From Rhizobium sp. C1 (GTDB lineage Bacteria > Pseudomonadota > Alphaproteobacteria > Rhizobiales > Rhizobiaceae), in assembly GCF_021026335.1 (NCBI RefSeq), contig NZ_JAJNCY010000001.1:1054001-1118000 (forward strand): 64,000 bases of DNA. The letters are read 5' to 3'. Shown here piece after piece: positions 42,156-52,401 of this stretch. How positions within the stretch are numbered: the first letter of the stretch is position 1; every line of letters starts with the position of its first letter. Under the pieces are notes generated by a model. It made no database searches. It saw nothing but the letters and a program-made list of their open reading frames with translations, and had not been told where the DNA came from. Position numbers and translations under genes: made by a program.

Positions 42156-42220
42156 CCTGTCCGGCCCGCCCGCCGGACAGGACGCAAAATCCTCCCGTGA
42201 CTCCAGCACGGGGGGATTTT
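42156..42220. terminator. Tandem hairpins ending the exported-protein gene and ribE
   Basis: First, CCTGTCCGGC/GCCGGACAGG (42156-42181), a perfect 10-bp stem. Second, AAAATCCTCCCGTG/CACGGGGGGATTTT (42186-42220), 14 bp with one T-G wobble, then TTTGTTTTT. The second works for the plus-strand gene and, with its A-rich left side, for convergent ribE. Confidence 0.85.
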
Positions 42221-42233
42221 TGTTTTTGAGGGC

Positions 42234-42839
42234 CTATTTGAACTCGGCAAGGCGCGCGGCGTAGCGCGCCATCGTATCGATCTCGAAATTGACCTTGTCG
42301 CCGACCTTTCGCTCACCCCAGGTGGTGACTTCGAGCGTGTGACGGATCAGGAGGATGTCGAAGTCGCAGCCGGAGACGGCGTTGACCGTCAAAGACGTTC
42401 CGTCGAGCGCAACGGAGCCCTTCGGCGCAACGAACCGTGCGAACGCCTCGGGCACGCGCAGCCGGAAGCGGGTCGCATCGCCCTCGAGCTCGATCGCCAC
42501 GATCTCCGCCATGCCATCGACATGCCCGGAGACGATATGGCCGCCGAGTTCGTCGCCGATCTTGAGGGCTCGCTCCAGATTGACGCGCGCGCCTTCCTTC
42601 CAGCTGCTGATGGTTGTCAGGCGCAGGGCTTCTTCCCAGGCTTCCACCTCGTACCATCGCTCGTTCGAGCCGGCTTCGGGCAATGTCACCACAGTGAGAC
42701 AGACGCCGGAATGCGAAATCGAGGCGCCGATATCGATCGTCTTCGGATCGTAGGCGGTGGCAACCCGCAGCCTGATCCCTTCGGCAAGGGGCGTGATCCT
42801 GTCTACCTTGCCGACATCCGTGACGATACCCGTGAACAT
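42234..42839 (-). CDS. ribE: Riboflavin synthase, alpha subunit
   Basis: A 201-residue protein of two lumazine-binding repeats: MFTGIVTDVGKVDRI..ISHSGVCLTVV (about 1-60) and the second ending SVALDGTSLTVNAVSGCDFDILLIRHTLEVTTWG. Dismutates two dimethyl-ribityllumazines to riboflavin. ATG 42839 follows the ribD stop by 1 base. The ribH paralogue lies about 0.9 kb away, with a foreign gene between. Confidence 0.96.
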   Translation of the reverse strand: MFTGIVTDVGKVDRITPLAEGIRLRVATAYDPKTIDIGASISHSGVCLTVVTLPEAGSNERWYEVEAWEEALRLTTISSWKEGARVNLERALKIGDELGGHIVSGHVDGMAEIVAIELEGDATRFRLRVPEAFARFVAPKGSVALDGTSLTVNAVSGCDFDILLIRHTLEVTTWGERKVGDKVNFEIDTMARYAARLAEFK

Positions 42840-42840
42840 C

Positions 42841-43938
42841 TCATTGCGTCCTTTCAAAAATTTCCAGCCGATCCTCGCCGATCGCCTCGCTGGAGACAAG
42901 GGTAAAGCCGTCGGGCGGACCTGCCGGCTTCAGCGGCGAAGGGATCCCCGCTTCGCCCACGGCGTTCGGGCCTTCAAACAGCCAGATCCGGTCCACAAGT
43001 CCGGCCTTGAGGAAATCGTCGGCGACGCGGGCGCCGCCCTCCACCATCACAGAGCTCAATCCGCGGCCTGCGAGCTGGCGCAGCAGATCGAGAGGAGAAT
43101 CGGTCTCGACAATCTCCACGCCGGCCTGCGACAGCGATGCGCGGCGGGCCTGCCACGCCTCATCCCGCGCCGTTTCATCCTTGGACGTTACCGCCATCAC
43201 CGGCACCTTCCGGGCGCTCTGGACGAGCTTCGATGACGAGGGCAATTGCAGTGCGCGGTCGAGCACCAGCCGGAGCGGCGAGCGCTCCTCCAGCCCGGGC
43301 AGACGGCAGGTGAGCTCCGGGTCGTCGGCCAGCGCCGTGCCGATGCCGACGAGGATCGCGTCACTTTCGGCGCGCAGGTGCTGGACCGCCTCCCGCGACT
43401 GCGCCCCGGTGATGCGCACCTGCCCTTCGCCGCGTCGTCCGAGCATGCCGTCGCTGGAGACCGCGAGCTTGAGGGTGACATGCGCCCTGCCCTCGATCTG
43501 CCGCGTGAGATAGGCGGCGAGGCCGCGCCGGGCGGCCTCTTCCATCAGCCCGGTTTCGACCGTCACTCCGCCTTCACGCAACATGCGGATGCCGTTGCCG
43601 CTGACGCGCGGATCTGGATCGGTGACGGCGACGACTACGCGGGCGACGCCGGCGGCCATCAGCGCGTTGACGCAAGGGGGCGTCTTGCCGAAATGGGAAC
43701 AGGGTTCGAGCGTGACATAAGCGGTTGCGCTCCGCGCCAGGTCTCCGGCTTCGGCCAGCGCCTGCGGTTCGGCATGGGGCCGACCGGATCTGGCGGTCAC
43801 GCCACGCCCGACAATCGCGCCGTCGCGGACGATCACACAGCCGACGGAGGGATTTGTGCCGGTCTGGCCTATATGGGTCGCGGCCAAGGCAATCGCCTCC
43901 GCCATGAACTCCTCATCAGCGGAATGGCATTGAGACAT
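42841..43938 (-). CDS. ribD: Bifunctional diaminohydroxyphosphoribosylaminopyrimidine deaminase/reductase
   Basis: A 365-residue two-domain enzyme for the second and third steps of riboflavin synthesis. Deaminase (about 1-145): HAE in SGRPHAEPQAL and PCSHFGKTPPC zinc ligands. Reductase (about 150-360): HVTLKLAVSSDGMLGRRG and SVMVEGGARVADDF. It starts 3 bases after nrdR and runs into ribE. Confidence 0.96.
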   Translation of the reverse strand: MSQCHSADEEFMAEAIALAATHIGQTGTNPSVGCVIVRDGAIVGRGVTARSGRPHAEPQALAEAGDLARSATAYVTLEPCSHFGKTPPCVNALMAAGVARVVVAVTDPDPRVSGNGIRMLREGGVTVETGLMEEAARRGLAAYLTRQIEGRAHVTLKLAVSSDGMLGRRGEGQVRITGAQSREAVQHLRAESDAILVGIGTALADDPELTCRLPGLEERSPLRLVLDRALQLPSSSKLVQSARKVPVMAVTSKDETARDEAWQARRASLSQAGVEIVETDSPLDLLRQLAGRGLSSVMVEGGARVADDFLKAGLVDRIWLFEGPNAVGEAGIPSPLKPAGPPDGFTLVSSEAIGEDRLEIFERTQ

Positions 43939-43941
43939 CCG

Positions 43942-44418
43942 TCAATGGTCCCCGGGATCGCGTGCGATCTTGGCGTTCACCTCCGAGAGAACCTGCGTGA
44001 AATCCTCGATATGGGTGAAGTCGCGATAGACCGAGGCGTAGCGGATGAAGCCCACGTCATCGAGCGACTTCAGCGATTCCAGCACCTGCAGGCCGATTTC
44101 TTCAGATGGGATTTCGGTGTCGCCGGAGCTTTCAAGCCGGCGGACGATGCCGGAGACGGCACGCTCGATGCGGTCGCGATCGACGGGGCGCTTGCGCAGC
44201 GCGATCTCGAAGGAGCGGACCAGCTTCTCGCGGTCGAAGGGAACCTTGCGGCCGGTCTTCTTGATGACCATGAGTTCGCGCAGCTGAACGCGCTCGAATG
44301 TCGTGAACCGTCCGCCGCAATCGGGGCAGATACGGCGGCGGCGAATGGCGGAGGAATCCTCCGCCGGCCGCGAGTCCTTCACCTGGCTGTCCAGCGATCC
44401 GCAATAGGGGCATCGCAT
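43942..44418 (-). CDS. nrdR: Transcriptional repressor NrdR
   Basis: A 158-residue protein: zinc ribbon Cys3, Cys6, Cys31 and Cys34 followed by the [18 protein letters not shown] stretch, then an ATP-cone ([30 protein letters not shown], about 50-140). It represses ribonucleotide reductase genes when dATP/ATP bind. GAGGAG about 8 bases upstream of ATG 44418. glyA-nrdR-ribD is a common alphaproteobacterial order. Confidence 0.97.
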   Translation of the reverse strand: MRCPYCGSLDSQVKDSRPAEDSSAIRRRRICPDCGGRFTTFERVQLRELMVIKKTGRKVPFDREKLVRSFEIALRKRPVDRDRIERAVSGIVRRLESSGDTEIPSEEIGLQVLESLKSLDDVGFIRYASVYRDFTHIEDFTQVLSEVNAKIARDPGDH

Positions 44419-44440
44419 AGGGCGGCTCCTCGAAAATTGA

Positions 44441-44475
44441 AATGGCTCCGCGCCAGAATCAGGCGCGGAGCCATT
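44441..44475. terminator. Terminator between glyA and nrdR
   Basis: AATGGCTCCGCGCC/GGCGCGGAGCCATT, perfect 14-bp stem with 7-base loop, 3 bases beyond the glyA stop. It is followed on the glyA strand by TCAATTTT. It must be passed for any glyA-nrdR readthrough. Confidence 0.8.
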
Positions 44476-44478
44476 CTA

Positions 44479-45771
<1,293 letters not shown>

Positions 45772-46033
45772 GAGCAGCCTCTCGATTAAAGCAGCGGAAA
45801 TCGTTGAAGGCCAGTCTCTTAAAGCCCTTGGCGCCTCAGGGCAAGTCGGGATTGCGCCACCGCCTGTCAAGAGCGCGTCAGGGGCGCGCCAAGCCCCAAG
45901 ATTGTCACAAAACTTTCTTTCAATCGTAATATTCGGGCCTCGTGACCGCAATCGCGGTTGGAATGGCGCATTCGGAACTGCGCTTCGTCAGAACTGCGCT
46001 CTAAAAGGTGACGCCTTGCCCCCTCTCCCCGGA

Positions 46034-47251
46034 ATGCCTGACGCCCGACTGGAAATCTTCTATTTCGACGCCGGCGGCGGACATCGCAATGCCATGACGG
46101 CGCTGACGCGGCTGATCGAGAAGGAAAAGCCCGGCTGGCAGGTGACGCCCGTCGATCTGCAAGCGCTTCTCGAGCCCATCGATCCCGTCTACAAGCTGAC
46201 ACGACGGGTCACAGGCTCCCTGAAGAGGCTGCTGCGCCCCGTGGCACCCGGCCTGAGCGCCATCGAGCCATGGCAGGCGCAGGACATCTACAACAGCGCG
46301 CTCAAACGCGGGGTGACGACCGGCATGGGCGCGATCCTGCCGGTACTGCAGCGCTTCATCGCCCGCTATGCCACCGAGATCGAGCCGCTGCTGGCGAAGC
46401 GCTGGAAGGATCCGGCCACCCCTCGCCCCGATCTCGTCGTTTCGGTCATTCCGAACTTCAACTGGGTTCTCTATGGCGCGCTCCGGCGTGCGTTGCCGAA
46501 TGTTCCCTATGCCACCGTCATCACCGACTTTGCGGATTGCCCGCCGCATTTCTGGATGGAGGATCAGGACCAGATCGTCATCTGCGGCACGGACATGGCC
46601 TATCGGCAGGCGGTGGCGACCGGGTTCTACAGGCCGCACGACATCCATCTCGTTTCGGGCATGATCCTGAAGGAAAACTTCTACACGCCGCCGCCGGCGG
46701 ACGCACCGACCCGCCAGAGCCTCGGGCTTTCCGACAGTGGCCCGGTCGCCCTCATCATGTTTGGGGGCAATGGCGCCTCAAGCGCGACGAACTACATCCT
46801 GAACCAGCTGGACAAGACCGCGCTTGGCATCGAATCGATCGTGATGTGCGGGCGCAACGCAGCCCTTCTGAAGACGCTGGAGGGCCGTCCCGGCTGCCGC
46901 CCGGTCGGCTTCGTCAACAATGTCGCCGACTATATGCGGCTTGCGGATTTCTTTATCGGCAAACCCGGTCCCGGCAGCGTGGCGGAAGCGATCCATATGG
47001 GCCTGCCAGTGATCGTCGAGCAGAATAGCAACACGATGCCGCAGGAGCGGCCCAATCCGGAATGGGTGCGCGACAAGGGCGTCGGCGTGGTGATTTCAAG
47101 CTTCAAGAAGGACACCGGCAACGCAGCCAGGCAGGTGCTGGCGAACCTGAAGCATTTGCAGGACAATATTCGCAGCAACGTCCCGGAAAATCGGGCCGTC
47201 TACGAAACAGTCGCAATTTTCGAGCGCTACCTCGAACAGGGGCGGACCTGA
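46034..47251 (+). CDS. GT28-like glycosyltransferase (MurG/MGDG-synthase fold), probable glycolipid synthase
   Basis: A 405-residue GT-B protein. The N-terminus IFYFDAGGGHRNAMTAL is the G-G-G-H lipid-glycosyltransferase motif of MGDG synthases; the C-terminal half has VALIMFGGNGASSATNYIL and GKPGPGSVAEAIHMGLPVIVEQN, the donor-sugar site. It likely puts a sugar on diacylglycerol or a similar lipid at the inner membrane. ATG 46034 is used; TTG 46016, just after AAAAGGTGA, is an alternative. Exact sugar and acceptor unknown. Confidence 0.8.
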   Translation: MPDARLEIFYFDAGGGHRNAMTALTRLIEKEKPGWQVTPVDLQALLEPIDPVYKLTRRVTGSLKRLLRPVAPGLSAIEPWQAQDIYNSALKRGVTTGMGAILPVLQRFIARYATEIEPLLAKRWKDPATPRPDLVVSVIPNFNWVLYGALRRALPNVPYATVITDFADCPPHFWMEDQDQIVICGTDMAYRQAVATGFYRPHDIHLVSGMILKENFYTPPPADAPTRQSLGLSDSGPVALIMFGGNGASSATNYILNQLDKTALGIESIVMCGRNAALLKTLEGRPGCRPVGFVNNVADYMRLADFFIGKPGPGSVAEAIHMGLPVIVEQNSNTMPQERPNPEWVRDKGVGVVISSFKKDTGNAARQVLANLKHLQDNIRSNVPENRAVYETVAIFERYLEQGRT

Positions 47252-47289
47252 AACCGCCAGGGTTCTGCCGAAGGCGGCAAAGCCTTGCC

Positions 47290-47895
47290 TCACATCGTTC
47301 CAAGCGCCCAGGCGACCAGCGCGCCCGAAACCTGACCGAAGGCGGCGTTGAGCGCCGCGATATAGGCCTTGTTGCCGGAACCGGAAACCGGCACGGCAGC
47401 GCGGAAGTTCTTCGAGGCGCGCACCTGACCGTTGCGGTCGTTCAGAAGCCGCGCCGTGATGTCGACAACCGCCATATTCTCCGAGGCGGAGATCTCGAAT
47501 GTGTTGATCGTCGTCTGGATCTGCTCATCGATGGCAAGTCCCTCGCCCGGAAGACCGGCACCGCCGACCTTGCCGGAGTTCTGGAAGGCCTGCGCCAGCT
47601 TCAACTGCACCAGTTTCGGGAGCCGGTCCGACCATTGGCTGTCGCCGAGGAACTGATATTCTTGGCCGGAAACGCGGACCACGACATTCTGGCTGTCGAG
47701 CATCTGGGTTGCCACCGGGTTTGCGATCAGCACCTGACGGCCCTTGCGTACCGGCCCGGGCGCACTCGAGACTGCGGACAGCCCGAACAGATCCTTCGGC
47801 GCCGAGGTCGCACAGGCCGACAGCGCCAGGGTTGCAGCCATCATGAAAGCCGTCGCGGATTTCGTAGCCCGATTTCTTGTCGTCAAAGCCTGCAC
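47290..47895 (-). CDS. ABC-type lipid transport auxiliary lipoprotein (PqiC/DUF330-like)
   Basis: A 201-residue lipoprotein with lipobox LALSACA near residue 28. The mature part (LFGLSAVSSAP..RKGRQVLIANPVATQMLDSQNVVVRVSGQEYQFLGDSQWSDRLPKLVQLKLAQAFQNSG) matches ABC_trans_aux. It is the outer-membrane partner of the MCE protein in the same operon. GTG start with GAGG 7 bases upstream. Last gene of the mla-like operon. Confidence 0.88.
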   Translation of the reverse strand: MQALTTRNRATKSATAFMMAATLALSACATSAPKDLFGLSAVSSAPGPVRKGRQVLIANPVATQMLDSQNVVVRVSGQEYQFLGDSQWSDRLPKLVQLKLAQAFQNSGKVGGAGLPGEGLAIDEQIQTTINTFEISASENMAVVDITARLLNDRNGQVRASKNFRAAVPVSGSGNKAYIAALNAAFGQVSGALVAWALGTM

Positions 47896-47916
47896 AACTC
47901 TACCTCACTCTTGCTT

Positions 47917-49287
47917 TCAGCGACGGGTGCGTCCGTCAAACGTCTTCACCTGATCGCCGCCGAAAATCAGCCGCTGCGGATCGCTGTCGAAATTGGTGAT
48001 CGTGCGGTTGAGATTATCGACCGCCTGACGCATGTCGCCCACCAGCGCCTGAATGCCGCCGAGGCCTTGCGAGGAGAAACGCGACAGATTGTCGGCGATC
48101 GGGCCGATCCTCGCGTTGATCGTAACGGCGACCTCCTTGTAGGCGGCCAGCGTTTCCTTGGCCTGCGCCATCAACGACGAACTGTCGCCGGAGCCCAGCA
48201 TGTTGTCCACCTTGGCCAGAATGCCGTCAACGCGGTTCGAAGCCTTGTTCAACTTGGAGGCAAGCTCGGTGGCGTCGTTGATGGCCTGATCGATCTGCTG
48301 GCGTCGGTTGTTGATATCGTTGGTGATGGACTTGATATCCTGCACGGCAGACCGCGCATTGGCGACCGTCTGGGAGATATCCTCGACCGATCCCTGGATC
48401 TTGTCAGGATCGATGGCCGCGATCAGCTTGTCAGCCTTTGCCACCGTGGAATTGGCGGAGGCTGCGAGCGTTGCGATATTGTCGGCGGCCTTGTTGAACT
48501 TCTCAAGCGAGACCTTGATCTCGCCGGAGCTCGCGGCAAAATTCGCGCTTACGGTATTCGCATTGGCCAGGATGCTGTCGATCTTCTTCGGATCCACCGC
48601 CTTGATCAGCGAGTCGACAGAAGCCAGCGTGCCATCGAGGCGGCCGGAGAGACCGTTGACCGTGTCGGACAGCTTGCCGACGCTGGCGAGGAATTTGTTG
48701 ATGCCGTCGGCATTGTCGGCCAGCGCCTTGCTGAAGGTCTCGGCGTTCCTGACCGTGTTCGTCAGCGGCGCGCGCGAGTCGTTGGCGAAGGTCTGGATCT
48801 GAGCGACAGCCTCGTCGGCGCGTTTCAGGATCTTGTCGGCGGTTGCCAGAAGGTTCGTCACGCTCGACTGATCTGCCAGCAGCATCGGCGCACGACCTGT
48901 CTTGCGAGCTTCTTCGAGGAGGTTCACGCCGCCGGGCTTGCCGCCGGACAGCTCGATATAGGCAGCACCCGTCAGACCCTGGATGCCGAGCACGGCCTTG
49001 GTCGATTCATAGATCGGGGCGTCGGCGTTGACCTGGGTGAAGGCGACAGAATAGTTGGGGTCGGTGGCATCGATTGCGAGCGTTTTCACCGATCCGATCT
49101 GAATACCGTTGAACCGCACCGCAGAGCCAACGGACAGGCCGTTGGCAGAGCCGGGAATACGGATGATCAGGTCCGACATCGGCCCCTGACGCCCATATTG
49201 TGACATCCAGAAGACGAAGGCAAACGCCGCGGCGACGACTGCCACCGTGAAGAATCCGACTATTGCATAGTTCGCTTTGGTTTCCAT
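47917..49287 (-). CDS. MCE-domain periplasmic lipid-binding protein (MlaD-like)
   Basis: A 456-residue protein: one N-terminal membrane helix (YAIVGFFTVAVVAAAFAFVFWM, about 7-29), a single MCE domain (RIPGSANGLSVGSAVRFNGIQIGSVKTLAID..AVLGIQGLTGAAYIEL, about 40-120), then a long alpha-helical, apolipoprotein-like coiled coil (about 150-420). Longer than E. coli MlaD, resembling the plant TGD2 and rhizobial form. It would form the ring or tunnel carrying phospholipids between membranes. Confidence 0.93.
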   Translation of the reverse strand: METKANYAIVGFFTVAVVAAAFAFVFWMSQYGRQGPMSDLIIRIPGSANGLSVGSAVRFNGIQIGSVKTLAIDATDPNYSVAFTQVNADAPIYESTKAVLGIQGLTGAAYIELSGGKPGGVNLLEEARKTGRAPMLLADQSSVTNLLATADKILKRADEAVAQIQTFANDSRAPLTNTVRNAETFSKALADNADGINKFLASVGKLSDTVNGLSGRLDGTLASVDSLIKAVDPKKIDSILANANTVSANFAASSGEIKVSLEKFNKAADNIATLAASANSTVAKADKLIAAIDPDKIQGSVEDISQTVANARSAVQDIKSITNDINNRRQQIDQAINDATELASKLNKASNRVDGILAKVDNMLGSGDSSSLMAQAKETLAAYKEVAVTINARIGPIADNLSRFSSQGLGGIQALVGDMRQAVDNLNRTITNFDSDPQRLIFGGDQVKTFDGRTRR

Positions 49288-49324
49288 TGTCCGGCCAATC
49301 GGGCGTTGAAGCCCGTTTCAAATT

Positions 49325-50122
49325 TCATCCATGCCCGCTTGCGGCAGGCTTCACAATCGTTCTTGCCCTTTTTCCCCGGAAATAGGCCTGTACCCATTCG
49401 TCATCGAAGGCGAGCATATCTTCGACCGTGCCCGTCACCATGACGCGTTTCTGCCCCAGCACCGCTATACGGTCGCAGACCGAAAACAGACTATCGAGAT
49501 CGTGCGTCACCATGTAGACGGTCAGGCCGAGCGTATCGCGCAGACGTGCGATCAGCTCGTCGAATTCAGCTGCACCGATCGGGTCGAGACCGGATGTCGG
49601 CTCGTCGAGGAAGACGAGGTCCGGGTCGAGCGCGAGTGCACGCGCCAGCGCCGCGCGCTTGATCATGCCGCCCGACAGTTCCGAGGGAAACTTGTCCGCC
49701 GCATCGGGCTGCAAGCCCACCAGCTCGATCTTCAGCCTGGCGAATTCATCCATCATCGACTGCGGAAGATCGAGATATTCGCGCATCGGCAGCTGGATAT
49801 TCTCCTTCACCGTCAGCGCCGAGAAGAGCGCGCCGTGCTGGAAGAGGACGCCAAGCCGCGTATCCATCTCGACGCGTTCCTTGGCATCGAGCGTGTCGTA
49901 ATCGTGGCCGAGGATCGAGATCGTGCCCGACTTGCGCGGCACCAGCTTCAGGATCGTGCGCATGAGCACCGACTTGCCGGTGCCGGACGCGCCGACGAAG
50001 CCCAGGATTTCGCCGCGCCGCACGTCGAGATCGAGATTGTCGAGCACGACCTTGTCGCCAAAGGCCACGGTCACGCCCTTGACCGAGAGGATGATGTCGT
50101 CGTTTTTCGTTTCGTCCGCCAT
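49325..50122 (-). CDS. ABC transporter ATP-binding protein (MlaF-like)
   Basis: A 265-residue ATPase with Walker A GASGTGKS (residues 44-51), Q-loop FQHGALFSALTV, signature LSGGMIKR and Walker B DLVFLDEP. Its partners are the MlaE-like permease upstream (8 bases) and the MCE protein downstream. GAGG lies about 8 bases before ATG 50122; the upstream open frame overlaps the permease and was rejected. Confidence 0.93.
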   Translation of the reverse strand: MADETKNDDIILSVKGVTVAFGDKVVLDNLDLDVRRGEILGFVGASGTGKSVLMRTILKLVPRKSGTISILGHDYDTLDAKERVEMDTRLGVLFQHGALFSALTVKENIQLPMREYLDLPQSMMDEFARLKIELVGLQPDAADKFPSELSGGMIKRAALARALALDPDLVFLDEPTSGLDPIGAAEFDELIARLRDTLGLTVYMVTHDLDSLFSVCDRIAVLGQKRVMVTGTVEDMLAFDDEWVQAYFRGKRARTIVKPAASGHG

Positions 50123-50130
50123 CCCCGACC

Positions 50131-51273
50131 TCAAAACTTTATGGCCGCGTAGAACATGGCGAAGAGCCCGTCCACGAGGATGACGACGAAGATGGCCCGC
50201 ACGACCGAAGCCGTGACGTGCTTGCCGAGCGATTCGGCGCTGCCGCCGACCTTCAAACCCTCCACCGCAGCCACAACGCCGATGATCAGCGCCATGAAAG
50301 GCGCCTTCAGCAAGCCGGCAATGATGGTGGAATAATCGATTGCATGCCGCAGGCGCGACAGGAAGACTTCGAACGTGATGCCCGAATAGGCCCATGTGAC
50401 GACCGCAGCCCCGGCAAGCGCCGCAAAATTGGCGATAATGGTCAGCAGCGGCAGCGATATGACGAGCGCGATAAGCCGGGGCAGAATGAGTACGCCGACC
50501 GGGTTGAGCCCCATCACCGTCAGCGCGTCGATTTCCTCGCGCATCTTCATCGAGCCGACTTCCGCCGTGATGGCGCTGCCCGAGCGGCCGGCGATCATGA
50601 TGGCGGTCAGAAGAACGCCGATCTCACGCAGTTGCAGGATGCCGACAAGATCGACCACGAAGATTTCCGCGCCGAAATAGCGCAACTGGAACGCCCCCTG
50701 CTGGGCGATGATCGCGCCGATGAGAAAGCTCATGAGCAGCATGATCGGCACCGCGCCGACGCCCATGCGGTCGATCTGGTTAACGATCGAGGCCGGCGAT
50801 ACGCCTGACGTGCGACCAAGCTTCAACTGCGCGCCGCTGACGGCAGAGCCCAGAATGTGCATGGCGAGCAGCACATCCTTCCAGAGATCGACCATGATGA
50901 CGCCCACCGGCGCGAAAAGCCTCGCGAAAAGCGAATCGCGCGGGCGTTTCGGGGTCTGATCTTCCTTGAGCCGTTCCGGCAGCGAACTGATGAGGTCGAG
51001 ATGGGTCTGGCCGGCATTGACGATTTCGGTATCGCCCTCAGCGGCGGTGATCAGCCGGCGGATGAGCCAGGCGCCCGAGGTATCGAGGCCGGCGACGGCC
51101 TCCATATCGATGGTGGTGCGGCCGGAAAAGGGCTCGCGCTCCAGCGCCATCATCTGCTCGCCGGCACGACGCAACGACGCCTGCCGCCAGTCGCCCGACA
51201 ACGTCAGGACGCGCTGGGAACCGGAGTCACGCTGTTCGACCTCAAATGCGGCCTGATCTGCCGACAAGAACAT
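50131..51273 (-). CDS. STAS-MlaE fusion lipid-transport permease
   Basis: A 380-residue protein: an N-terminal STAS-like domain (about 1-115; LTLSGDWRQASLRRAGEQMMALE, DMEAVAGLDTSGAWLIRRL) joined to a full MlaE permease (about 140-380; VNQIDRMGVGAVPIMLLMSFLIGAIIAQQGAFQLRYFGA, EVGSMKMREEIDALTVMGLNP). In E. coli the STAS part is a separate protein, MlaB; here the fusion replaces it. ATG 51273 is taken with AAGGGTG upstream. First gene of the operon. Confidence 0.92.
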   Translation of the reverse strand: MFLSADQAAFEVEQRDSGSQRVLTLSGDWRQASLRRAGEQMMALEREPFSGRTTIDMEAVAGLDTSGAWLIRRLITAAEGDTEIVNAGQTHLDLISSLPERLKEDQTPKRPRDSLFARLFAPVGVIMVDLWKDVLLAMHILGSAVSGAQLKLGRTSGVSPASIVNQIDRMGVGAVPIMLLMSFLIGAIIAQQGAFQLRYFGAEIFVVDLVGILQLREIGVLLTAIMIAGRSGSAITAEVGSMKMREEIDALTVMGLNPVGVLILPRLIALVISLPLLTIIANFAALAGAAVVTWAYSGITFEVFLSRLRHAIDYSTIIAGLLKAPFMALIIGVVAAVEGLKVGGSAESLGKHVTASVVRAIFVVILVDGLFAMFYAAIKF

Positions 51274-51417
51274 CACCCTTATGAACGCTTCCCTTGCGGG
51301 ACAAATTTTCAACGGACGCCACAGTTCTGGCGTCCTGCAAATTACTCTTATATAGACCAGGCTCCCGCCGTCGACAGTCCTGCCACACCATTCACTTCTT
51401 TCGAGCGAGGCAAAATC

Positions 51418-52401
51418 ATGATCCGTTACGCCGAAGCCACAATCGAGAGCTTTCCGATTGCCGGCAGCTTTACCATTTCTCGCGGCTCCAAAACCTCGGC
51501 TGATGTTGTTGTCTGCACCATTCGCGAGGGCGGTAACGCGGGACGGGGCGAATGTGTTCCCTATCGCCGGTACGGAGAGACGATCGAGAGCGTCATGGCC
51601 GAGATCAACGCCATCCTGCCGATGGTGGTCGAAGGGATGGATCGCAGCGTTCTGCAGTCGCTGATGAAGCCGGGCGCGGCCCGCAATGCGGTCGATTGTG
51701 CGCTGTGGGATCTGGAAGCGAAGAAGCGCGGGCTGACGGTCATGGAGGGCATGGGCCTGAGCATCGCCCGGCCGCTTGTGACCGCCTACACGATTTCGCT
51801 CGGCTCTGCAGAAGAGATGGCGGCACAGACGGCGAAATGGGCGCATCGCAAGCTCCTCAAGGTCAAGGTCGGCACGGAAGACGACGAATCACGCATACGG
51901 GCGGTGCGGGCTGCGGCCCCTGATAGCGCGATCGTGATCGATGCCAATGAAGGCTGGACCGCCGACAATCTGACGCATCATCTGAATGTCGCTGCCGAAT
52001 GCGGCATCGGCCTGATCGAGCAGCCGCTTCCCGCCGGTCAGGACGACTTGCTGGCGCGCATCCCGCATCCCGTGCCGATCTGTGCTGACGAAAGCGCGCA
52101 TGAGGCGGAGGGGCTGGAACTGCTGCGCGACCGCTACGATGCGATCAACATCAAGCTCGACAAGGCGGGCGGGCTGACTGAAGCGCTGAAAATGAAGAAC
52201 CGCGCCCGCGAGCTTGGCTATGAGGTGATGATCGGCTGCATGGTCGGAACGTCGCTCGCCATGGCGCCCGCCGTGCTTCTGGCGCAGGACGCCGATTTCG
52301 TCGACCTGGACGGCCCTCTCCTGCTCGCCCGCGACCGGACCCCGGGCCTCGTCTACGACGCCTCGTTCGTCCTGCCGCCAGCGCCGGCCCTGTGGGGCTG
52401 A
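51418..52401 (+). CDS. Dipeptide epimerase (enolase superfamily), L-Ala-D/L-Glu-like
   Basis: A 327-residue enolase-superfamily racemase. Catalytic bases are read as the lysine of KVKVG (about residue 145) and the lysine of NIKLDKAGG (about residue 246); metal ligands Asp in VIDANEGW, Glu in LIEQPLP and Asp in CADESAH. Together with the capping-domain layout this fits YcjG/YkfB-type dipeptide epimerases that recycle murein peptides. The 3' end overlaps the next gene by 49 bases tail to tail. Specificity not read from sequence. Confidence 0.86.
   Translation: MIRYAEATIESFPIAGSFTISRGSKTSADVVVCTIREGGNAGRGECVPYRRYGETIESVMAEINAILPMVVEGMDRSVLQSLMKPGAARNAVDCALWDLEAKKRGLTVMEGMGLSIARPLVTAYTISLGSAEEMAAQTAKWAHRKLLKVKVGTEDDESRIRAVRAAAPDSAIVIDANEGWTADNLTHHLNVAAECGIGLIEQPLPAGQDDLLARIPHPVPICADESAHEAEGLELLRDRYDAINIKLDKAGGLTEALKMKNRARELGYEVMIGCMVGTSLAMAPAVLLAQDADFVDLDGPLLLARDRTPGLVYDASFVLPPAPALWG

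Noticed and set aside
42234-43938. FMN riboswitch in the rib region
   Set aside because: The conserved FMN-element arms were not seen upstream of ribD, ribE or ribH; the genes lie in operons with very short gaps.
45772-46033. Riboswitch (glycine or THF type) upstream of glyA
   Set aside because: No characteristic stems or conserved cores were visible in the 262-base spacer.
47062-49203. Plus-strand open frame of about 713 codons opposite the MCE operon
   Set aside because: Antisense to the MCE protein and PqiC-like lipoprotein; Arg/Asp/Gly-rich and without domain signals.
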